Positions 59,359 to 64,000 of a stretch of 64,000 bases of DNA are shown piece by piece. The notes under the pieces were generated by a model. That model was not told the DNA's origin. It searched no databases and saw nothing but the letters and a program-made list of their open reading frames with translations. The position numbers were made by a program, and so were the translations under genes. Every line of letters begins with the position of its first letter. Position 1 is the stretch's first letter. The DNA is from Gammaproteobacteria bacterium (GTDB lineage: Bacteria > Pseudomonadota > Gammaproteobacteria > S012-40): the NCBI GenBank assembly GCA_015487785.1, contig WFPC01000055.1, forward strand, positions 1-64,000, in the 5' to 3' direction.

Positions 59359-61013
59359 TCGGGTGATGCCAGCAAGGGTGTGGGCGCCAGAGTGAAGAAG
59401 AAACTGGCGCCGCGGCCGGGTTCGGCCTGGGCCCAGATACGGCCCTGATGACTGTGGATGATGCGGGCCACGGTGGCCAGGCCGATACCTGTACCGGGAA
59501 ATTCGTCGTCGCGGTGCAGGCGCTGGAAGGCGCCGAACAGTTTGCCGGCATAGCGCATGTCGAAACCCACGCCGTTGTCGCGCACGAAATATATCCTCTG
59601 TCCCTGTTGCTGTGACATACCCACCTCCACTCGGGCGTCCTGTTTCCTGGCGGTGTATTTCCACGCATTCTCCAGCAGGTTGAACAGGGCGATGTGCATC
59701 AGGTGAGGGTCGGCGTGAGCGGGCAGGGTTTTCTGGATGTGGAAGCTGACCGTGCGCTGTGGCTCGTTTTCCTGTAGTTGACGGCCGATATCGCGGGCCA
59801 GTTCGGCCAGATCCACCGCTCTGGGTTGCAGGGGATGGCGGCTGATGCGCGAGAGCTTGAGCAGGTCGTCGATCAGCTCCGACATGCGGCCACAGGCCCG
59901 CCGTACCCGACGCAGATAGTCCAGGTGCATCGGTTCCAGCTTTTCGGCCAGGTCTTCTTCCAGGGCCTGGCTGAAACCGTCGATGGCGCGCAGGGGCGCG
60001 CGCAGATCATGGGATACCGAATAACTGAAGGCCTCCAACTCCTTGTTGGCCGCGGCCAGGGCCGCGGTGCGTTCGGCTACCCGTTGTTCCAGTTCCTGCT
60101 GATGCCTGCGCAGTTCGTCCTGTGTGGCCAGACGCTCGCTGATGTCCAGGAAGGTGATCACCGAGCCCATGAGTTCGCCCTCGCTGTATATGGGATGGAT
60201 CCAGTATTCCACCGGAAAACACTCGCCGCTGCGGCGTGAGAAGAGGTCGGATTCGCAGTGCAGACGCTCGCCATGCCGGAGGCTGCACAAGCCGTTCGGT
60301 GCCGCATCCTGCAAGGCTTGATTCCGGTAGAGGATGTGGCATGCGTCCTGGCCCAGCAGTTCCCGTTCGTCCTCATAGCCCAGCATGCGCAGGCAGGCGG
60401 CATTGGCAAAGCTGAAACACCCTTGGGGGTCCAGGCCCAGGATGCCTTCGGCGGTGGATTGCAGGATGAGTTGCAGCAAACGCTCGCGCTCCCGTTTTTC
60501 CGACTCGGCGCGGGCGCGGTCCTGCTCCAGGCGTTTGAGATAGGCCTCGTGGTGACGACACAACTGCAGGGCCTTGGCGAAGTTCGCCAGTACCGGCTGG
60601 AACAAGGTGTCGACGGGTAAATTTTCGTCGGGCGGATTGATGCCCAGAAGCAGAAACAGACTATGTGCCTCCACCGGTAACACCAGTGCGAAACGGTAGT
60701 GCGATGGAAGCGCATGTGCCTGTTCTTCAGAACCATCCAACGTGACAAGGCGGGGCTTGCCGCCGAGTAGGTGGGATGGCAGGGAGATGAAACGGTCTTC
60801 CTGCTGTTTCAACCGTTGGCTGCCGATGGCGCGCAGCAGTGTACCACCGCCGCGCTCGTCGTGGCTCAAGCCGTCTATGAACAGGCCGCAGGGAAACGCA
60901 GTATGAAACATCAGTCGCTGCAGCATTTTGTCGATCAGTCCCTGTTCACGGGTCTCGCCTCCCATGCTCAGCGACAGGTCGTAGAGTATATTGAGCAGAT
61001 AGGCCTGTTTCAT
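59343..61013 (-). CDS. Histidine kinase partner of the FIST protein (NahK-like)
   Basis: This 556-residue soluble kinase has an N-terminal region of GAF-like character (1-160), a coiled coil (161-182), PAS (about 183-295), a second coiled coil, HisKA with His335 (YSVSHDLRAPLR) and HATPase (NLLENAWKYT, VRDNGVGFDM, GTGIGLATVARII). There is no receiver domain and no membrane segment. The PAS domain lacks the FixL-type His and Arg, so it is probably not a heme domain. The start ATG at 61013 overlaps the FIST gene stop, the arrangement of the NO sensor NosP with NahK in pseudomonads. The cognate phosphotransfer partner is not in the window. Confidence 0.82.
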   Translation of the reverse strand: MKQAYLLNILYDLSLSMGGETREQGLIDKMLQRLMFHTAFPCGLFIDGLSHDERGGGTLLRAIGSQRLKQQEDRFISLPSHLLGGKPRLVTLDGSEEQAHALPSHYRFALVLPVEAHSLFLLLGINPPDENLPVDTLFQPVLANFAKALQLCRHHEAYLKRLEQDRARAESEKRERERLLQLILQSTAEGILGLDPQGCFSFANAACLRMLGYEDERELLGQDACHILYRNQALQDAAPNGLCSLRHGERLHCESDLFSRRSGECFPVEYWIHPIYSEGELMGSVITFLDISERLATQDELRRHQQELEQRVAERTAALAAANKELEAFSYSVSHDLRAPLRAIDGFSQALEEDLAEKLEPMHLDYLRRVRRACGRMSELIDDLLKLSRISRHPLQPRAVDLAELARDIGRQLQENEPQRTVSFHIQKTLPAHADPHLMHIALFNLLENAWKYTARKQDARVEVGMSQQQGQRIYFVRDNGVGFDMRYAGKLFGAFQRLHRDDEFPGTGIGLATVARIIHSHQGRIWAQAEPGRGASFFFTLAPTPLLASPDHSID

Positions 61014-62155
61014 GGCGTCCTCCAGCGCGAGCACAACAGACTGGCATTGTGGAACAGGGGATAGTCTCCCTCGCGCGCGGGGGCGATTTCTCCCAGCGAC
61101 AGGGCGCCGGCGAGCGTGGCCGGGCTGACGCGCCGTTGCAGGGTGGCCAGTTCGTGGGCAGCCTTCTCGCCCAGGTGCAGGCGACGCCCGGCACAGTAGA
61201 AGTGCAACAGGATCTCGTCTTGTGTCATGGGGCCAAGCCGCTGGGTGAGAGCCTCGATGGTATGGCCGGAGTCGGGCTCCACCGCTTCCATCAGAGTGAG
61301 TACGGCGTTCTCCGGTACCTCGCCCACGCAGAACAGGGAACCGTCCGGTTCCAGCCTCACTGGGATGCGCACCACGGTTTCGCCGTTGGCCCGCAGCATG
61401 CCGAAGGGAAAATGTACGCTCAAGCGGTAGAAATTGTCGCGTGTCAGTCGCTGGCCATAGTGTTTTGCCACGTGCTCGGTGTAGACTTCGAAGGCCGGGC
61501 GCCAGTCGATGCTGATGATGCGGTTGCCTTCGGTGGCGGTGGCGGCCACCGGTTCGTCCGGGGCGGTGTAACCGTGTTCCAGCAGGGCCTCGCCACTGTC
61601 TTCCAGCAGCATGGCCAGCAGGGCGTTGCCATAGCGGTGTTGCTGATCGAACAGGCAGGCCATGGGCTGGAAACTTTCGCTGCCGGCATTGGCGCCAAGA
61701 TAGCGTACCTCGTCACCCAGCGTGGCGTATAGACAGGCCAGCTGGCTGGCGATGGTGGGTACCAGGGCATCATAGAGCAGGAACAAGGTGCGCTTGCCTT
61801 TGCTGTCGTCTCGCGTTGCGAGCAGCCGATTGACGGGTTCGACCACGGTCTGCGGCGAGGCATGGGCATGCAGGTTCTCGACGATGCAATGGGCCGGCAT
61901 GGGGTCGCGGGTCAACAGCAGTAGGCCTTCCTGCCTGAACCGGCCCTGCCAGATGAGTTCGGGAAACACGGCGCCGAGCAAGGGCAGGCCTCTTTGCCGG
62001 CATTGCTGCTGGAGCCAGGGGATGCTGGCCGTATCGCTCTCCGCAACCCAGGCGAAGACGCCGCCCGTGCTGTGTTGTGACAGCCACTGGGTGAGCTGCC
62101 TGGCCTGTTCGGGCTGTGCGGGTCGCTGGAAGAATTGCACTGCTTCGGGAGCCAT
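61010..62155 (-). CDS. FIST-domain sensor protein (NosP-like)
   Basis: This 381-residue soluble protein has FIST_N (about 15-215) and FIST_C (about 216-375), recognisable from the IISIDWRPAFEVYTEHV junction segment, HFPFGMLRANGETVVRIPVR and the late GEIAPAREGDYPLFHNASL, a GEIxP-type FIST_C ending. FIST proteins of the NosP group bind heme and report nitric oxide to the adjacent kinase; other FIST proteins may bind amino-acid ligands, so the ligand is not fixed by the sequence. ATGA coupling to the kinase supports a sensor role. Confidence 0.82.
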   Translation of the reverse strand: MAPEAVQFFQRPAQPEQARQLTQWLSQHSTGGVFAWVAESDTASIPWLQQQCRQRGLPLLGAVFPELIWQGRFRQEGLLLLTRDPMPAHCIVENLHAHASPQTVVEPVNRLLATRDDSKGKRTLFLLYDALVPTIASQLACLYATLGDEVRYLGANAGSESFQPMACLFDQQHRYGNALLAMLLEDSGEALLEHGYTAPDEPVAATATEGNRIISIDWRPAFEVYTEHVAKHYGQRLTRDNFYRLSVHFPFGMLRANGETVVRIPVRLEPDGSLFCVGEVPENAVLTLMEAVEPDSGHTIEALTQRLGPMTQDEILLHFYCAGRRLHLGEKAAHELATLQRRVSPATLAGALSLGEIAPAREGDYPLFHNASLLCSRWRTP

Positions 62156-62233
62156 GGCATCACCTCGCTGCCCGTGGCGGTTGGAATCGCCGTGTTGGTT
62201 GAGCCCCGATTGTATGCCTTTTTGGTGGCAGGG

Positions 62234-63382
62234 TCAGTTTATTTTTCCAGGACGTAAATCGGATGGTTGCCTGTCACCACCATGGCGGTGCTGATGCAGG
62301 TCGCTCAGCAAGCGATGCCATCGCTCCACGTTGACCTCTATGGAATAAGGCTGGGCGCTTTCCGCAGCGCGCCGGGCCAGTTTTTGGTACGTCGCTGCAT
62401 CGAGTTCGAGCATTTGTTGCAGACGTTGCTGGAAGGCGACATGGTCGTCGACGGGCACCAGAAAACCGTTTTGGCCGTCACACAGGTAGTTGCCAATGCC
62501 ACCGGCAGCGGTGGACAATACCACCTTACCACTGGCCATTGCCTGTAACACAGCGCCGGCGATGCCTTCCGAGCGCGAGGCGAACACGAAATAGTCGGCT
62601 GCCTGCAGCAGTTGTTCCACGTCGTTGCGAAAGCCCAGGCCGAGGACGCGCTGTTCCAGCCCCAGTCGGGCAAGGGTATCGCGAGCCTCGGGTGAATCGG
62701 TTTGCTGGCCTACCAGCAGCAGCTTGCATTCACCCGGCAGTTGCCGGAAAGCTTCCAGTAGCAGATCCTGTCCCTTGCGCCAGGGCTGCCAGTTGGCCAC
62801 GTTGATGAAAACCCGCTCTGTTTCAGCCAGCCCCAGCTCCTGTCTTTTGATCTGGCGGTATTCATTGCCAGGGCGGAAGCGCGACAGATCGATCCCGCTG
62901 GGAATGGAAACCAGTTTCCCGGGCCAGAAACCGTGTTGTTTCAATTGCGCGGTGACCTCGTCGGAAACCACCACGATCTTGTCGGCAAAGCGGTATTTGA
63001 GATGCTTAGAGAAGGCATTGGGCAGGTAACCTGAACGGCGCATGGCGATCACCAGGGGGCGGCGGGACAACCATGGCAATACACCCAGAAGTTGCTGGTA
63101 GGATCTGGCGGAATTGGCCACCACGGCGTCAAAACGACCCTGCTGAAGAATGTGATACAGGCGTCGGCCGATGCGCAGGCGGGTCAGTGGGTTGCGGCGG
63201 TCGCCAGGTTGCTCGTATTGATGAATGGCCACGATGCCCTGCAGGCGTTGGCGCATCTCGTGTTGCTCGCTGTGCAGGGCAATCTCCACCTGGTGGCGCT
63301 GGCTCAATCCGCGGGTGACGAGATAGGTCTGTTCCTTGGTGCCGCACCAACCGGGCCCGTCGATCAATTCGAGTATTTTCAT
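62234..63382 (-). CDS. GT4-family glycosyltransferase
   Basis: This 382-residue GT-B enzyme has an N-terminal acceptor domain (opening MKILELIDGPGWCGTKEQTY) and a C-terminal nucleotide-sugar domain with SIPSGIDLSRFRPGNEY, INVANWQPWRKGQDLLLEAF, LLLVGQQTDSPEARD and the E-x7-E region ASRSEGIAGAVLQAMASGK. Wording and length fit lipopolysaccharide or exopolysaccharide glycosyltransferases, but donor and acceptor are unknown. It stands alone on the minus strand, so it is not part of a visible polysaccharide cluster. A TATAAT-containing palindrome lies just upstream. Confidence 0.87.
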   Translation of the reverse strand: MKILELIDGPGWCGTKEQTYLVTRGLSQRHQVEIALHSEQHEMRQRLQGIVAIHQYEQPGDRRNPLTRLRIGRRLYHILQQGRFDAVVANSARSYQQLLGVLPWLSRRPLVIAMRRSGYLPNAFSKHLKYRFADKIVVVSDEVTAQLKQHGFWPGKLVSIPSGIDLSRFRPGNEYRQIKRQELGLAETERVFINVANWQPWRKGQDLLLEAFRQLPGECKLLLVGQQTDSPEARDTLARLGLEQRVLGLGFRNDVEQLLQAADYFVFASRSEGIAGAVLQAMASGKVVLSTAAGGIGNYLCDGQNGFLVPVDDHVAFQQRLQQMLELDAATYQKLARRAAESAQPYSIEVNVERWHRLLSDLHQHRHGGDRQPSDLRPGKIN

Positions 63383-63402
63383 GCATTACAACCTGGGAGT
63401 GA

Positions 63403-63420
63403 GAGCGATATTATACGCTC
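63403..63420 (-). promoter_or_regulatory. -10 element inside a small palindrome before the glycosyltransferase gene
   Basis: GAGCG and CGCTC arms (63403-63407 and 63416-63420) flank an AT-rich centre that reads TATAAT on the minus strand (63410-63415). It lies 28 bases upstream of the ATG. The -35 is poor. A regulator bound to the palindrome would block this promoter. Confidence 0.4.
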
Positions 63421-63522
63421 AAGAAGAGCTTTGATATACCCATGAGATTCCGGCCTGGCGCCAGGCTGTGCTATGGTTGGCCTAGGGTGGCCACCGTGCC
63501 ACGGGATTTCACGAGGTTGCGC

Positions 63523-63825
63523 ATGTATATCGCCATGAACCGGTTTCGCATCGCGCGTGGGCGCGAGCAGGATTTCATCGACATCTGGAAGAACCGTGAC
63601 AGTCATCTGGAGCAGGTGCCGGGGTTCAAGTCGTTTCATCTGTTGCAGGGGCCCAGTGACGAGGAGGCCACCTTGTTCGCTTCTCACAGCCAATGGGAAT
63701 CGGAGCAGGCCTTCATCGACTGGACCCACTCCGAGGCCTTTCGCAAGGCTCATGCCCAGGCCGGCTCGGCTAAAGACATTTATTTGGGGCCGCCCCAGTT
63801 CGAAGGTTTCACCGTGGTGTTGTGA
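63523..63825 (+). CDS. Antibiotic-biosynthesis-monooxygenase-domain protein, IsdG-like
   Basis: This 100-residue ferredoxin-like ABM protein has all three residues of the IsdG/IsdI heme-degrading site at the right places: Asn6 (IAMNRF), Trp67 (FIDWTHS) and His77 (RKAHAQ), compared with Asn7, Trp67 and His77 in IsdG. This makes a heme monooxygenase plausible, though many ABM proteins have other roles. The ATG at 63523 follows a GAGG site; a longer in-frame reading from 63442 has no such support. It probably forms a dimer. It may be cotranscribed with the patatin gene 34 bases on. Confidence 0.75.
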   Translation: MYIAMNRFRIARGREQDFIDIWKNRDSHLEQVPGFKSFHLLQGPSDEEATLFASHSQWESEQAFIDWTHSEAFRKAHAQAGSAKDIYLGPPQFEGFTVVL

Positions 63826-63859
63826 ATCATCGTCGCAGGGAGGCGGGGGTGCAGGGAGC

Positions 63860-64000
63860 ATGATCCGAAGGCTCTGGTTGCTTTTAATCTTGTGCACACT
63901 GTTGCTGGGCAGCCAGGGCTTGCGGGCGCAGGTGGAGCGGGAGATTCCCTACGCCCTCACCATCAGTGGTGGCATCAGCCTGGGAGCCTACGAGGCCGGT
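63860..64000 (+). CDS. Patatin-like phospholipase, N-terminal fragment cut by the window edge
   Basis: The first 47 codons are visible. They encode a signal peptide (MIRRLWLLLILCTLLLGSQG, cleavage near RA-QV) and the start of a patatin domain with the oxyanion-loop motif ALTISGGISLGAYEAG. The exported form and the SGGISLGAYEAG wording differ from the cytoplasmic RssA-like protein at 52543; they recall secreted or surface patatins. The gene continues past the window. Confidence 0.75.
   Translation, partial: MIRRLWLLLILCTLLLGSQGLRAQVEREIPYALTISGGISLGAYEAG

Noticed and set aside
59343-61013. Heme-type PAS in the FIST-associated kinase.
   Set aside because: The PAS segment has neither the proximal His in an HDxY-like context nor the GxGR strand seen in the kinase at 1447.
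1-64000. tRNA or rRNA genes, CRISPR arrays, insertion sequences, integrases of mobile elements, phage genes.
   Set aside because: None recognised on reading. The only tyrosine recombinase is the chromosomal XerD, and base composition shows no obvious acquired island beyond the plausible metal-efflux operon.

Overview
The window is a dense, GC-rich bacterial chromosome segment with very short intergenic gaps. Gene content and order point to a free-living gammaproteobacterium outside the Enterobacterales: ypjD next to ffh, then rpsP-rimM-trmD-rplS; relA-mazG; apaG; dsbC; hrpA; trhP (yegQ); and the cbpA-cbpM pair. I see no tRNA, rRNA, CRISPR array, insertion sequence or prophage, and no gene-free stretch over 300 bases. 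The first 288 bases hold a promoter candidate, small inverted repeats and a terminator-like hairpin. The last 141 bases are the start of a truncated patatin-like gene.

Layout. 0.3-1.3 kb: an outer-membrane barrel protein. 1.4-6 kb (minus): a CmoA-type carboxy-SAM synthase, an isoprenylcysteine-methyltransferase-like protein, a DsbA-family protein and a histidine kinase whose PAS domain looks like the FixL heme domain. 6-14.2 kb (minus): a heavy-metal island (CzcI-like small protein, CzcC, CzcB, CzcA, a PII-like protein, a P-type ATPase), the last three joined by 4-base start/stop overlaps. 14.3-22.4 kb: two membrane proteins of unknown function, ypjD, an MBL hydrolase, ffh, the rpsP operon, ogt and xerD. 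22.5-27.6 kb: dsbC, cnoX and a large AddA/RecB-like helicase-nuclease. 27.7-31.6 kb: a di-iron (ODP-like) protein, a hybrid kinase and a GAF-HD-GYP phosphodiesterase. 31.7-35 kb (minus): tal, pgl, glk, apaG. 35.2-37.4 kb: a large Ig-like lipoprotein. 37.6-43.6 kb: a compact Wsp-like chemosensory operon with a c-type-heme chemoreceptor, a WspD-like CheW, a WspE-like CheA-REC and a WspR-type diguanylate cyclase. 43.6-53.5 kb: relA, mazG, hrpA, a PilZ protein, trhP, a small cysteine protein and a patatin/RssA protein. 53.5-59.4 kb: a proteostasis island (HtpX-like protease, PsiE, DegQ, two Hsp20, CbpA, CbpM, thioredoxin 2) with two candidate sigma-32 promoters. 59.3-62.2 kb (minus): a FIST protein with a histidine kinase, the arrangement of NosP/NahK. 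62.2-64 kb: a glycosyltransferase, an IsdG-like monooxygenase and the partial patatin.

The unifying theme is sensing of gas or redox state tied in part to cyclic-di-GMP. Four separate modules carry a plausible metal or heme sensor: the FixL-like PAS kinase, the ODP protein with hybrid kinase and HD-GYP, the CxxCH chemoreceptor with WspR, and the FIST protein with kinase. Two of them sit directly beside a cyclic-di-GMP enzyme, and a PilZ effector lies a few kilobases away. The Wsp-like operon is the most unusual: it has no methylation enzymes, its receptor carries a periplasmic heme-c motif and about three HAMP units, and a good FliA (sigma-28) promoter match precedes it. All functional calls rest on motifs read by eye; no database search was possible.
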